64,000 bases of DNA from Shewanella pneumatophori (GCF_023283895.1 NZ_JAKILB010000012.1:1-64000), one strand, 5' to 3'. Shown: positions 35,233-44,828, counted from the first letter of the stretch. The notes: a model not told the origin generated them from the letters alone. Translations and numbers: made by a program.

Positions 35233-36900
35233 TTACTTAACCATGCGCTTGTACTTTAAGCGGTGTGGTTCAACAACATCGGTACCCATAGTTTCTTTCA
35301 ACCATGTTGAGTACTCAGTGTAGTTACCTTCATAGAAGTTAACTTTACCTTCGTCACGGTAGTCTAGGATATGAGTCGCGATTCTATCTAGGAACCAACG
35401 GTCGTGCGAAATAACCATGGCGCAACCAGGGAACTCAAGTAAGGCTTCCTCAAGTGCACGTAATGTTTCAACGTCCAAATCGTTGGTTGGTTCATCGAGT
35501 AACAGAACGTTACCGCCAGCTTGTAGTAGCTTAGCTAAATGTACACGGTTACGCTCACCACCAGATAATGTGCCGATGATCTTTTGCTGATCGCCACCAC
35601 GGAAGTTAAAGCGGCCTACGTAGGCGCGGCTTGGAATTTCAGTGTTGTTGATGCGCATAATGTCTTGGCCGTCAGAGATCTCTTGCCAAACTGTGTTCTT
35701 ATCGTTCATTGAATCACGGAACTGCTCAACCGAAGCGATCTGCACTGATTCACCTAGCTCTACGGTGCCGCTATCTGGCTGCTCTGCGCCTGAAATCATC
35801 TTAAACAGGGTTGATTTACCCGCACCGTTCGCACCTATAATACCGACGATAGCGCCTTTTGGTACTGAGAAACTTAAGTTATCAATCAGTACGCGGTCAC
35901 CGTAAGATTTGGTTAGGTTATTGATCTCGATAACCTTGTCACCTAGACGTGGTCCAGGCGGAATAAATAATTCGTTGGTCTCGTTACGCTTTTGGTAGTC
36001 GTTAGTATTAAGCTCTTCAAAGCGAGCCATACGCGCCTTACCTTTAGACTGACGGCCTTTCGCGCCTTGACGTACCCACTCAAGCTCTTTGGCAATCGTC
36101 TTTTGACGAGCACTTTCTGTTGCTGATTCTTGCTGTAGACGAGCATCTTTTTGCTCAAGCCAAGAAGAGTAGTTACCTTCCCACGGAATACCTTCACCAC
36201 GGTCAAGCTCTAAGATCCAGCCTGCAGCATTGTCTAAGAAATATCTATCGTGGGTAATTGCCACAACAGTACCTGTGTACTCTTGTAAGAAGCGTTCTAA
36301 CCATGCAACTGATTCAGCATCCAAGTGGTTGGTTGGTTCATCAAGTAATAGCATGTCTGGCTTTTCAAGTAGCAGACGACAAATTGCTACACGGCGGCGC
36401 TCACCACCTGATAGCACTTCGATTTTCTCATCCCAATCAGGAAGGCGCAGTGCATTAGCTGCGCGATCTAGCACTACATCTAGATTGTGTGCATCTTGTG
36501 ACTGAATAATAGCTTCAAGTTCACCTTGTTCTTTAGCAAGTGCATCAAAGTCAGCATCTGGCTCTGCATAAAGGGCATAAACTTCATCTAGACGTACAAG
36601 CGCATTTTTGGCATCAGCAACGGCTTCTTCAACAGCTTCACGCACAGTTTGGTTTGGATCTAGTTTTGGTTCCTGTGGTAAGTAACCAATTTTCAGATCT
36701 TGCATTGGGCGAGCTTCACCCTCAATTTCGGTATCTAGGCCAGCCATAATACGTAGAAGGGTAGACTTACCTGAACCGTTTAGGCCCAAAACACCGATTT
36801 TTGCGCCAGGGAAAAAGCTTAATGAGATATCTTTAAGAATTTGTTTCTTAGGCGGGACAATTTTGCCCACTCTAAGCATGCTATATACAAATTGAGCCAT
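35233..36900 (-). CDS. ettA: Energy-dependent translational throttle protein EttA (ABC-F)
   Basis: The 555-aa ABC-F ATPase binds the ribosomal E site and gates entry into elongation according to the ATP/ADP ratio. It has two ABC domains: Walker A GLNGSGKST and GANGAGKST, signatures LSGGERRRVAI and LSGGERNRVHLA, Walker B LLLDEPTNHLD and LLLDEPTNDLD. The linker between them (DARLQQESATESARQKTIAKE and on) is the P-site tRNA-interaction motif. Length matches E. coli EttA (555 aa). It is a soluble protein with no membrane partner, monocistronic and divergent from glyA. Confidence 0.96.
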   Translation of the reverse strand: MAQFVYSMLRVGKIVPPKKQILKDISLSFFPGAKIGVLGLNGSGKSTLLRIMAGLDTEIEGEARPMQDLKIGYLPQEPKLDPNQTVREAVEEAVADAKNALVRLDEVYALYAEPDADFDALAKEQGELEAIIQSQDAHNLDVVLDRAANALRLPDWDEKIEVLSGGERRRVAICRLLLEKPDMLLLDEPTNHLDAESVAWLERFLQEYTGTVVAITHDRYFLDNAAGWILELDRGEGIPWEGNYSSWLEQKDARLQQESATESARQKTIAKELEWVRQGAKGRQSKGKARMARFEELNTNDYQKRNETNELFIPPGPRLGDKVIEINNLTKSYGDRVLIDNLSFSVPKGAIVGIIGANGAGKSTLFKMISGAEQPDSGTVELGESVQIASVEQFRDSMNDKNTVWQEISDGQDIMRINNTEIPSRAYVGRFNFRGGDQQKIIGTLSGGERNRVHLAKLLQAGGNVLLLDEPTNDLDVETLRALEEALLEFPGCAMVISHDRWFLDRIATHILDYRDEGKVNFYEGNYTEYSTWLKETMGTDVVEPHRLKYKRMVK

Positions 36901-37168
36901 GTTTAGTTCTCTTTAATGGTATTTGTTCTTTTGTTGAATGGCGCTAATTCTACTTGGTTAAAGGCAGAATTTAAATCTCAATTAGCCGGGTTATAACCAT
37001 AGTTGATTGTTTGCAGATACAGATCGATTTTGGACGATTGGCACTTTTTACAAAACTCACTCATCTACAAATGCAAGTAATTTCATGATGCAAATGCTGG
37101 GATTGTGATCGAATGCGCTGTAGAATACGCGCAACCCTACTAGAAGAATTTTACAGCTGGAGTGAGTA

Positions 37169-38425
37169 ATGCTGAAAAAAGATATGAATATCGCGGATTA
37201 CGATCCACAACTATTTGCAGCAATCGAAGATGAAACGCGTCGCCAAGAAGAGCACATCGAACTCATTGCTTCAGAAAACTACACTAGTCCTCGTGTTATC
37301 GAAGCGCAAGGTACTCAGCTTACTAACAAGTATGCAGAAGGATACCCAGGCAAGCGCTACTACGGTGGTTGTGAGCATGTTGATATCGTTGAAGAACTAG
37401 CTATTTCTCGTGCAAAAGAATTATTTGGTGCAACTTACGCTAACGTACAACCACACTCTGGTTCACAAGCAAATGCTGCAGTATTTATGGCATTACTACA
37501 AGGCGGCGACACTGTTCTAGGTATGAGCCTTGCACACGGTGGTCACCTAACTCACGGTTCACACGTAAGCTTCTCTGGCAAGCTATACAATTCAGTTCAG
37601 TACGGTATTGATGAAACTACAGGTAAGATTGATTACGCTGAAGTCGAGCGTTTAGCTGTAGAACATAAGCCTAAAATGATCATCGCAGGTTTCAGCGCTT
37701 ACTCAGGTATTATCGACTGGGGTAAGTTCCGCGAAATCGCTGATAAAGTAGGTGCTTACCTATTTGTTGATATGGCACATGTAGCGGGTCTTGTTGCTGC
37801 TGGTATTTACCCAACTCCAATGCCACACGCTCACGTTGTGACAACAACAACCCATAAGACGCTTGCAGGTCCTCGTGGTGGTTTGATTTTATCTGCTTGT
37901 AATGATGAAGATATTTACAAGAAGCTAAACTCAGCGGTATTCCCTGGTGGCCAAGGTGGTCCTTTAATGCATGTTATCGCTGCTAAAGCGGTTGCATTTA
38001 AAGAAGCACTAGACCCAGAGTTTACGACTTACCAAGAGCAAGTAGTTGTTAACGCTAAAGCAATGGCACGTACGTTCATCGAACGTGGTTATGATGTGGT
38101 TTCTGGCGGTACAGACAACCACCTATTCTTGCTTGATTTGATCAGCAAAGATATCACTGGTAAAGATGCTGACGCAGCCCTAGGCAACGCTAACATTACA
38201 GTGAACAAAAACTCAGTACCAAACGATCCACGCTCTCCATTTGTGACCTCTGGTCTGCGTATTGGTTCTCCAGCAATTACCCGTCGTGGTTTTGGTGAAG
38301 AAGAGTCTGTATTACTGACTAACTGGATGTGTGACATCCTAGATGACATTTCAGATCTAGCCGTTAGCGAACGCGTTAAGGGTCAGGTTCTGGAATTGTG
38401 CGCTAAGTTCCCTGTTTACGGTTAA
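37169..38425 (+). CDS. glyA: Serine hydroxymethyltransferase
   Basis: The 418-aa PLP enzyme converts serine and tetrahydrofolate to glycine and methylene-THF, the main source of one-carbon units. Seen are HIELIASENYTSP, NKYAEGYPGKRYYGGC, and the PLP lysine in TTTTHKTLAGPRGG (Lys229), then GLRIGSPAITRRG. Length matches E. coli GlyA (417 aa). The SD GGAGTGAG precedes ATG 37169. Codon use is very regular, as in highly expressed genes. The leader shows no PurR box that I could recognise. Confidence 0.97.
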   Translation: MLKKDMNIADYDPQLFAAIEDETRRQEEHIELIASENYTSPRVIEAQGTQLTNKYAEGYPGKRYYGGCEHVDIVEELAISRAKELFGATYANVQPHSGSQANAAVFMALLQGGDTVLGMSLAHGGHLTHGSHVSFSGKLYNSVQYGIDETTGKIDYAEVERLAVEHKPKMIIAGFSAYSGIIDWGKFREIADKVGAYLFVDMAHVAGLVAAGIYPTPMPHAHVVTTTTHKTLAGPRGGLILSACNDEDIYKKLNSAVFPGGQGGPLMHVIAAKAVAFKEALDPEFTTYQEQVVVNAKAMARTFIERGYDVVSGGTDNHLFLLDLISKDITGKDADAALGNANITVNKNSVPNDPRSPFVTSGLRIGSPAITRRGFGEEESVLLTNWMCDILDDISDLAVSERVKGQVLELCAKFPVYG

Positions 38426-38453
38426 CCTTAAGCGTTAAATCAGTTAGACTCCT

Positions 38454-38480
38454 ATGGCCGCATTTATGCGGCCATTTTTG
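38454..38480 (+). terminator. Rho-independent terminator of glyA
   Basis: The stem ATGGCCGCA (38454-38462) / TGCGGCCAT (38467-38475) is followed by TTTTG, about 30 bases after the glyA stop. Confidence 0.9.
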
Positions 38481-38571
38481 TTTATTCGAACATACTTTTT
38501 ATCCGGGTTTACTTGCTAAGGTAGCTCCCTACCTTGTGATTGAAATCCATTAACTGCTAAGCGGAGGCTAA

Positions 38572-39021
38572 ATGCATTGTCCATTTTGCAGCGCAACTGA
38601 CACAAAAGTGATTGATTCGCGCTTAGTCGCAGACGGCCATCAGGTGCGTCGACGTAGAGAGTGTGTTCAATGTCATGAACGTTTTACTACTTTTGAAGGC
38701 GCTGAACTCGTTATGCCTCGAGTGGTAAAACAAGACGGCAGTCGCCAGCCATTCGATGAAGAAAAGCTACGTGGCGGTATGTTAAGAGCCGTTGAAAAAA
38801 GACCTGTATCTATGGATCAAATAGAGCAGGCATTAACTAAGATTAAATCAACTTTACGTGCCACAGGCGAGCGTGAAGTAAAATCTGAAATGATAGGTAA
38901 CTTGATGATGGATCAGTTGGTTAATTTAGATAAAGTTGCCTACATACGCTTTGCATCAGTTTACCGCGCCTTTGAGGACGTTTCAGAGTTTGGTGAAGCC
39001 ATCGCTAAACTGCAAAAGTAA
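38572..39021 (+). CDS. nrdR: Transcriptional repressor NrdR
   Basis: The 149-aa regulator of ribonucleotide reductase genes senses ATP/dATP. The N-terminal zinc ribbon is C3/C6 (MHCPFC) with C31/C34 (CVQCHERF), and an ATP-cone domain follows (residues about 49-139). The length is standard. It begins the run nrdR-ribD-ribE, the usual gammaproteobacterial order. GCGGAGG lies before ATG 38572. Its targets (nrd operons) are not in this window. Confidence 0.96.
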   Translation: MHCPFCSATDTKVIDSRLVADGHQVRRRRECVQCHERFTTFEGAELVMPRVVKQDGSRQPFDEEKLRGGMLRAVEKRPVSMDQIEQALTKIKSTLRATGEREVKSEMIGNLMMDQLVNLDKVAYIRFASVYRAFEDVSEFGEAIAKLQK

Positions 39022-39089
39022 ACTACCTGACAAGGGCTAGGTGGATAACTTGGTCCTTTATCAATCGAACAATCGGAATTGCCGCCATT

Positions 39090-40211
39090 ATGTGGTCTAT
39101 TGAAGACAGTCAAATGATGAGCCTTGCCATTGAATTGGCACAAAAAGGCATGTACACCACACGTCCAAATCCAAGTGTTGGTAGCGTTATTGTTAAAGAC
39201 GGTGAAATTGTGGGTGAAGGTTACCACATTCGCGCCGGCGGCCCTCACGCTGAAGTTTATGCGCTAAATATGGCAGGTATTGATGCTCAAGGTGCGACTG
39301 CTTATGTCACGCTTGAACCTTGTAGTCATTACGGCCGAACACCTCCTTGTGCTAAAGCCCTTATCGAACATGGTGTCAGCCGTGTGGTTATTGCGGTAAC
39401 GGATCCTAATCCTGAAGTATCTGGCCGTGGCATTGCTATGCTACGTGAAGCTGGCATTAAAGTGGATGTAGGTTTGATGACCACTGAAGCGATGCAGGTT
39501 AACTTAGGCTTTCTAAAGCGTATGGAGAAAGGCCTGCCTTGGGTAACGGTCAAACTTGCTGCCAGTCTTGACGGAAAAACCGCATTATCAAATGGTGTTT
39601 CTAAGTGGATCACAGGGCCTGAAGCTCGTAGTGATGTGCAGCGCCTGCGAGCGCGCCACTGTGCAATTGTAACTGGCGTTGAAACCATTATTGCGGATAA
39701 CCCTAGTTTAAATGTACGTCATAGTGAGTTAGGCTCTCTGGCAAATCAATTAGCACCGGCAGAAATCCACCAACCACTGCGTGTAGTGGTTGATACTCAT
39801 GCGCGTCTTGGCACTGAGCTAAACTTATTTAAGCAAGCAACACCAGTACTATTGGTCAGTGCTAAACCGTATCCTGAAGAGGTGCAAGCAGCGTGGCCAG
39901 AACATGTATCACAGCAGATTTTGCCAACGGTTAATGGCCGTATAGATTTAACCGCCTTACTTGGCTTATTGGGTAAAACCTGTAACTCAATACTGATTGA
40001 AGCGGGCGCAACCTTAGCTGGCGCGGTTGTTAATCAAGGTTTAGCCGATGAAATCGTGCTCTATCAAGCGATGAAAATCCTCGGTGGTCAAGGGCGAAAC
40101 TTATTGGCATTAGATGACTTTCAAGCCATGTCTGACATTCCGCGTATCAACCTAATCGATGAGCGCAAAGTGGGTAAAGATACCCGCTTAACGTTAAGAG
40201 TGAGTAAGTAG
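39090..40211 (+). CDS. ribD: Bifunctional riboflavin deaminase/reductase RibD
   Basis: The 373-aa product carries out two steps of riboflavin synthesis. The N-terminal deaminase zinc site is GGPHAEVYAL (His53, Glu55) with EPCSHYGRTPPC (Cys78, Cys87). The C-terminal reductase part starts near residue 150 (TVKLAASLDGKTALSNG) and ends with GGQGRNLL. It lies 68 bases after nrdR and 3 bases before ribE. ATG 39090 lacks a clear SD; a MM pair at codons 9-10 would remove only a few residues and is a possible alternative. Confidence 0.95.
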   Translation: MWSIEDSQMMSLAIELAQKGMYTTRPNPSVGSVIVKDGEIVGEGYHIRAGGPHAEVYALNMAGIDAQGATAYVTLEPCSHYGRTPPCAKALIEHGVSRVVIAVTDPNPEVSGRGIAMLREAGIKVDVGLMTTEAMQVNLGFLKRMEKGLPWVTVKLAASLDGKTALSNGVSKWITGPEARSDVQRLRARHCAIVTGVETIIADNPSLNVRHSELGSLANQLAPAEIHQPLRVVVDTHARLGTELNLFKQATPVLLVSAKPYPEEVQAAWPEHVSQQILPTVNGRIDLTALLGLLGKTCNSILIEAGATLAGAVVNQGLADEIVLYQAMKILGGQGRNLLALDDFQAMSDIPRINLIDERKVGKDTRLTLRVSK

Positions 40212-40214
40212 TTT

Positions 40215-40880
40215 ATGTTTACAGGAATTATTGAGTCTGTTGGCCACTTAAGAAAAGTGGAACGTCGCGGTGATGATATTCGCTTAACGGTAGCCAGCGG
40301 CAAATTAGACTTATCAGATGTAAAGTTAGGCGACAGTATTGCTACCAATGGTGTGTGTTTAACCGTTGTTGAGTTAATGAGTGATGGATACGTGGCAGAT
40401 ATTTCTGCAGAAACTGTCAGTTTGACGGGGTTCTCTCATTATCAAGTGGGCAAAGCCGTTAACCTTGAGAAAGCGGTGACACCAACCACTCGTTTGGGCG
40501 GACATATGGTCAGTGGCCATGTAGATGGTATTGCCCAAGTAGAGGATAGACAGCTACGTGGTCAAGCCATTGAATTTTGGTTATCACCACCACAAGAGCT
40601 AGGACGTTATATTGCTCATAAAGGCTCGATTACTATCGACGGTGTGAGCTTAACGGTAAACGAAGTACAAGGGCATAAGTTTAGATTAACAATTGTGCCG
40701 CATACCGCAGGTGAAACTACGCTCGTTGACTTAAAAGCAGGTGACAGTGTGAATATCGAAGTGGATTTAATCGCCAGACACTTAGAGCGATTAATGAGCT
40801 ACGGTAGCCAGCAAGCAGATGGCGCACCAAAATCAGAAGTCACCATGGAATTGTTAGCTCGCTCAGGGTTTTTAAGATAA
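40215..40880 (+). CDS. ribE: Riboflavin synthase, alpha chain
   Basis: The 221-aa enzyme dismutates two lumazine molecules to riboflavin. Two homologous beta-barrel halves are visible, each with the family start motif: MFTGIIESVG at residue 1 and VSGHVDGIAQVE near residue 98. The conserved GVCLTV and GVSLTVN mark the same place in each half. It starts three bases after ribD and is in the same operon. Named ribC in E. coli. Confidence 0.95.
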   Translation: MFTGIIESVGHLRKVERRGDDIRLTVASGKLDLSDVKLGDSIATNGVCLTVVELMSDGYVADISAETVSLTGFSHYQVGKAVNLEKAVTPTTRLGGHMVSGHVDGIAQVEDRQLRGQAIEFWLSPPQELGRYIAHKGSITIDGVSLTVNEVQGHKFRLTIVPHTAGETTLVDLKAGDSVNIEVDLIARHLERLMSYGSQQADGAPKSEVTMELLARSGFLR

Positions 40881-41033
40881 ACACTGGCTTAAGGGCTGTT
40901 TGGCGATTAAATTTGTCTGCAGTCGCTTATTTTGAGCAATAGATACAAGAATAATCATTAAATTCTTACTGAATAAGCGCATTGACCTCGATGCGAACCG
41001 CTTATTGCAGTAACAAAAAATAAAGGTCTGAAC

Positions 41034-42137
41034 ATGGCGTTACATAGTATAGAAGAGATCATCGAAGATATTCGTCTAGGCAAGATGGTGATCTTGATGG
41101 ACGATGAAGACAGAGAAAATGAAGGCGACCTAATCATGGCTGCTGACATGGTGACGCCAGCAGCGATTAACTTTATGGCGACATTTGGCCGCGGCCTAAT
41201 TTGCCAAACAATGACTAAAGCGCGTTGTCAGCAACTGAATTTGCCGTTGATGGTGACTAACAACAACGCACAGTTTTCAACTAACTTCACCGTTTCTATT
41301 GAAGCGGCTGAAGGCGTAACAACGGGTATTTCTGCCCAAGACCGTGCAGTAACTGTATTAGCCGCTGTAGGTAAAGATGCTAAGCCATCTGATATCGTGC
41401 AGCCTGGTCATATCTTCCCGCTAATGGCGCAAGAAGGTGGCGTACTTATTCGCGCAGGTCACACTGAAGCGGGTTGTGATTTAGCACGCCTTGCAGGTTT
41501 TGAGGCTTCATCAGTTATCGTTGAAATTCTAAATGATGATGGCACGATGGCACGTCGCCCAGATCTTGAAATCTTTGCTGAAAAACACGGCTTGAAGATG
41601 GGCACCATTGCTGATCTAATCGAGTACCGTAACACTAAAGAAACCAGTGTGGTACGTGAAGCAAAATGTAAACTGCCCACTCGTTTTGGCGAGTTTGAAA
41701 TGCTGACCTACCGTGACACTATCGATAACCAACTGCACTATGTATTGGTTAAAGGTGAGATTACTGAAAACACCTTAGTTCGTGTTCATCTGCAAAATAC
41801 CTTCAATGATTTACTGCACTCAGAACGTGATCAGCAACGTAGCTGGCCACTAGAAAAAGCCATGGAGCGTATTAGCAACGAAGGTGGCGTATTGGTGTTA
41901 TTGGGTAACCAAGAACACAGCAGCGACATTTTAGCGAAAGTAAAAGCGTTTGAAGCGGAAGACAACGGCAGTGCGCCAGCGTCGGCTCAATGGCAAGGTA
42001 CTTCACGTCAAGTAGGCGTAGGCTCACAAATTCTTGCAGATGTAGGCGTAACAACTATGCGCCTATTGAGTTCACCAAAGCGTTATCATTCTCTTTCTGG
42101 CTTTGGTTTAGAAGTAACTGATTATATAGCAGAATAA
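41034..42137 (+). CDS. ribBA: DHBP synthase fused to a degenerate GTP cyclohydrolase II domain
   Basis: The N-terminal 200 residues of this 367-aa protein are a full 3,4-dihydroxy-2-butanone-4-phosphate synthase: DDEDRENEGDLIMAADM near residue 21 and QEGGVLIRAGHTEAG near residue 130 carry the Mg and substrate residues. The C-terminal 160 residues have the outline of RibA (FEMLTYRD, LSSPKRYHSLSGFGLEV), but the zinc-binding CxxGDxxGSxxCDC region is replaced by VHLQNTFNDLLHSERDQQ without any cysteine. GTP cyclohydrolase II activity is therefore unlikely, and a separate ribA should exist elsewhere. No FMN riboswitch is visible in the 153-base leader. Confidence 0.93.
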   Translation: MALHSIEEIIEDIRLGKMVILMDDEDRENEGDLIMAADMVTPAAINFMATFGRGLICQTMTKARCQQLNLPLMVTNNNAQFSTNFTVSIEAAEGVTTGISAQDRAVTVLAAVGKDAKPSDIVQPGHIFPLMAQEGGVLIRAGHTEAGCDLARLAGFEASSVIVEILNDDGTMARRPDLEIFAEKHGLKMGTIADLIEYRNTKETSVVREAKCKLPTRFGEFEMLTYRDTIDNQLHYVLVKGEITENTLVRVHLQNTFNDLLHSERDQQRSWPLEKAMERISNEGGVLVLLGNQEHSSDILAKVKAFEAEDNGSAPASAQWQGTSRQVGVGSQILADVGVTTMRLLSSPKRYHSLSGFGLEVTDYIAE

Positions 42138-42143
42138 AAAACT

Positions 42144-42170
42144 GCCTCAGGCTGCTTATCAGCTTGAGGC
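42144..42170 (+). terminator. Hairpin between ribBA and ribH
   Basis: GCCTCAGGCTG (42144-42154) pairs with CAGCTTGAGGC (42160-42170), with one G-T pair. Only TTAAATT follows, so it may be a weak terminator or processing hairpin. Confidence 0.55.
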
Positions 42171-42282
42171 TTAAATTCACACTTTTCTTATTAATTGCAT
42201 AGAGATCAGCGCGAAGTGCTGTGGTATCATACCGCCTCTTCCGTCCCTATGTAGGGTAATTAAGCTAATTTAGGTAAGATAA

Positions 42283-42759
42283 ATGAACGTAGTTCAAGGT
42301 AATATCGAATCGAAAAACGCCAAAGTTGCGATCGTAGTTTCACGTTTTAACAGCTTTGTTGTTGATAGTTTGCTCGATGGCGCGGTTGACACACTTAAGC
42401 GTTTTGGCCAAGTTGCAGATGAAAACATCACTGTAGTACGAGTGCCAGGCGCTGTTGAACTGCCACTTGCTGCGCGCCGTGTTGCGGCTAGCGGAAAATT
42501 TGACGGTATCATCGCACTTGGTGCGGTTATCCGTGGTGGTACACCTCATTTCGATTTTGTTGCAGGTGAATGTAATAAAGGTTTGGCTCAAGTAGCGCTT
42601 GAGTTTGATATTCCTGTTTCATTCGGCGTTTTAACCACAGATACCATTGAACAAGCTATTGAGCGTTCAGGTACTAAAGCAGGTAACAAAGGCGGCGAAG
42701 CTGCACTTGGTCTGCTAGAAATGGTTAACGTTCTGCAAGCACTTGAAGAACAGCTGTAA
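42283..42759 (+). CDS. ribH: 6,7-dimethyl-8-ribityllumazine synthase
   Basis: The 158-aa enzyme condenses DHBP with the pyrimidine intermediate; it forms 60-mer capsids in many bacteria. Seen are VVSRFNSFV near residue 18, VPGAVELPLAA near residue 54, GAVIRGGTPHFDFVAGE with the catalytic His near residue 89, and a C-terminal RSGTKAGNKGGEAA. It lies 11 bases before nusB, the common ribH-nusB pairing. Confidence 0.96.
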   Translation: MNVVQGNIESKNAKVAIVVSRFNSFVVDSLLDGAVDTLKRFGQVADENITVVRVPGAVELPLAARRVAASGKFDGIIALGAVIRGGTPHFDFVAGECNKGLAQVALEFDIPVSFGVLTTDTIEQAIERSGTKAGNKGGEAALGLLEMVNVLQALEEQL

Positions 42760-42770
42760 TTTAGGACAAT

Positions 42771-43181
42771 TTGATGAAGCCTTCAGAGCGCCGTAAGGCC
42801 CGCCGTTTAGCCGTTCAGGCCATTTACTCATGGCAGCTAAGTGGTAACAATATTGCTGATGTTGAGCATGAGTTTCTAACTGAACAAGATGTTGCTGGCG
42901 TTGATATCGCTTACTTCCGTGAGCTATTAGGCGGCGTTGCAACTAAAAAGAGTCAATTGGATGAGCAAATTGCTCCATTCGTGACTCGTCCACTTGATGA
43001 AGTGGATCCAGTTGAAAAAGCGATTGTACGTATCGCAGCTTATGAACTGACATTCCGCAAGGACGTGCCTTATAAGGTAGCGATTAACGAAGCTATCGAG
43101 CTTGCAAAAGCATTTGGCGCAGAAGATGGTCATAAGTTTGTTAACGGCATTCTAGATAAGCTGGTAGCACGCAATAAATAA
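42771..43181 (+). CDS. nusB: Transcription antitermination factor NusB
   Basis: The 136-aa protein binds boxA RNA with NusE (S10) in rRNA antitermination. It starts MKPSERRKARRLAVQAIYSW and holds the conserved DEVDPVEKAIVRIAAYEL and YKVAINEAIELAKAFG near the C-terminus, ending KFVNGILDKL. Length fits E. coli NusB (139 aa). It follows ribH closely and ends with a strong terminator. Confidence 0.96.
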   Translation: MMKPSERRKARRLAVQAIYSWQLSGNNIADVEHEFLTEQDVAGVDIAYFRELLGGVATKKSQLDEQIAPFVTRPLDEVDPVEKAIVRIAAYELTFRKDVPYKVAINEAIELAKAFGAEDGHKFVNGILDKLVARNK

Positions 43182-43184
43182 TTG

Positions 43185-43212
43185 AAACGGCATCTTCGGA
43201 TGCCGTTTTTGT
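43185..43212 (+). terminator. Terminator after nusB, UUCG loop
   Basis: The stem AAACGGCATC (43185-43194) / GATGCCGTTT (43199-43208) is closed by TTCG and followed by TTG. It is very stable and stands four bases after the nusB stop. Confidence 0.92.
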
Positions 43213-43354
43213 TATGTTCGACAGAGAGGTTAGGGCAGCCCGCGCATTTTTATTTTAGCAAAGAACGCGAGTTTTCATCTTTGCCAAATTATCGGTCTGG
43301 TTTAACTTGCCTCTATTCTCCTTGAACCTTCCCTTATTATTTGTGATTGGTATT

Positions 43355-44314
43355 GTGAAAGAATTTCAATTAATAGAAAGCTTCTTTACTGGGCGAGCCC
43401 AGTCGCGCAAAGACGTAGTCATCGGCATTGGTGATGATTGCGCTGTGGTTGCGCCAGCAGCCAATAAATCGATTGCTATCTCTTGTGACACCTTAGTTGA
43501 AAACGTGCACTTTTTTCCTGATATGCCAGCGAAAGATCTCGGTTATAAATCTTTGGCGGTTAACTTATCAGATTTGGCATCCATGGGCGCTGAGCCGGCG
43601 TGGATGACACTCGCGCTGACATTGCCAGAGGTTGATGAGCAGTGGTTAGCTGAGTTTAGTGAGGGTATGTTTGAAATCGCTGAGTATTACGGTGTTGCCT
43701 TAATTGGTGGTGATACTACACGGGGTCCACGCTCCATCACCATTACAATTAATGGCCAAGTGCCTCAAGACACTGGTTTAACTCGCAGTGGTGCAAACAA
43801 TGGTGATTGGATTTACATTACCGGTACCTTAGGCGATTCAGCACTAGGCTTGGATATCTTACGTGGCAAAGTGACGGCAGATAAGCCTGACAGTGATTAC
43901 TTAATTGGTCGTCACTATAGGCCAACTCCTAGAGTATTGGCTGGACAATCTTTACGTATGCTTGCCTCAAGTGCTATCGATATCTCAGATGGCATAATGT
44001 CTGATATTCAGCACATTATCAAAAGCTCACAAGTGGGTGCGGTAATTAATGTTGACAGCCTGCCTTTGTCTGACGAGCTAAAACGCAGTGTAGAGCTTGA
44101 AACTGCATTGAGTTATGCCCTTACTGGTGGTGAAGATTATGAGCTACTCTTTACAGTTCCTGAGGCGCAAAAAGGCGCATTAGAAATTGCGTTAGCTGAA
44201 ACCGGTGTACGTTTTACCCAAGTCGGCCAAATTTGTACTGGTGGCCAGTTAAAACTGTTAAACAATAATAAACCTTTTGAGCCAACCAACTTAGGCTTTG
44301 AGCATTTCGAGTAA
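43355..44314 (+). CDS. thiL: Thiamine-monophosphate kinase
   Basis: The 319-aa enzyme phosphorylates thiamine monophosphate to thiamine diphosphate. Seen are VIGIGDDCAVV near residue 23, SCDTLVENVHFF near residue 43, KSLAVNLSDLASMGA near residue 64, GGDTTRGP near residue 112 and TGGEDYELLFTVP near residue 245. I place the start at GTG 43355 (MKEFQLIES), where homologous proteins begin; the frame is open upstream to a TTG at 43307 that would add a hydrophobic extension unlike the family. The stop overlaps the pgpA start by one base (TAATG). Confidence 0.93.
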   Translation: MKEFQLIESFFTGRAQSRKDVVIGIGDDCAVVAPAANKSIAISCDTLVENVHFFPDMPAKDLGYKSLAVNLSDLASMGAEPAWMTLALTLPEVDEQWLAEFSEGMFEIAEYYGVALIGGDTTRGPRSITITINGQVPQDTGLTRSGANNGDWIYITGTLGDSALGLDILRGKVTADKPDSDYLIGRHYRPTPRVLAGQSLRMLASSAIDISDGIMSDIQHIIKSSQVGAVINVDSLPLSDELKRSVELETALSYALTGGEDYELLFTVPEAQKGALEIALAETGVRFTQVGQICTGGQLKLLNNNKPFEPTNLGFEHFE

Positions 44315-44808
44315 TGAAGCTACTTTCAACCGATCCTGTGTTAGCTAAGCTTTCACTTAAAAATCCGATCCACTTTTTAGCATTGGGCTTCGGCTCAGGT
44401 TTAGCGGCAAAAGCACCTGGTACGTTTGGTACGCTGGCGGCTATTCCTTTGTTTTTGATAATGGCGCCGTTGAGTTTACCTTGGTATGTGGCACTCACCT
44501 TATTAAGCGTATTCGCTGGCTTTTATATTTGTGATAAAGCTTCGAAAGACATGGGCGTCCATGATCACGGAGCGATTGTTTGGGATGAAGTCGCGGGCTT
44601 ACTGATCACTATGATTGCAGCACCTGCAGGATGGCAGTGGTTAGTGATAGGTTTTGCACTATTTCGTTTTTTTGATATTTTAAAGCCTTGGCCAATCCGT
44701 TGGTTAGATGCCAAAGTGCATGGTGGTTTTGGTATTATGATTGATGATGTTTTAGCGGGAATTTTCTCTTTACTTTGTCTGCAAGGTTTAGCGCATTACT
44801 TTGCTTAA
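44314..44808 (+). CDS. pgpA: Phosphatidylglycerophosphatase A
   Basis: The 164-aa inner-membrane enzyme dephosphorylates phosphatidylglycerophosphate. The family marks GFGSGLAAKAPGTFGTLAAI near residue 26, DHGAIVWDEVAGLL near residue 85 and FDILKPWPIRWLD near residue 113 are present, with four hydrophobic segments. It is coupled to thiL by a one-base overlap, the common thiL-pgpA pair. Confidence 0.95.
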   Translation: MKLLSTDPVLAKLSLKNPIHFLALGFGSGLAAKAPGTFGTLAAIPLFLIMAPLSLPWYVALTLLSVFAGFYICDKASKDMGVHDHGAIVWDEVAGLLITMIAAPAGWQWLVIGFALFRFFDILKPWPIRWLDAKVHGGFGIMIDDVLAGIFSLLCLQGLAHYFA

Positions 44809-44828
44809 GCACGTTAGTTGTTAGCATA

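Noticed and set aside
40881..41033. Possible FMN riboswitch before ribBA
   Set aside because: The conserved RFN stems and loops (GGGC..GGUGAAAUUCCC type) are absent from the whole 153-base leader.
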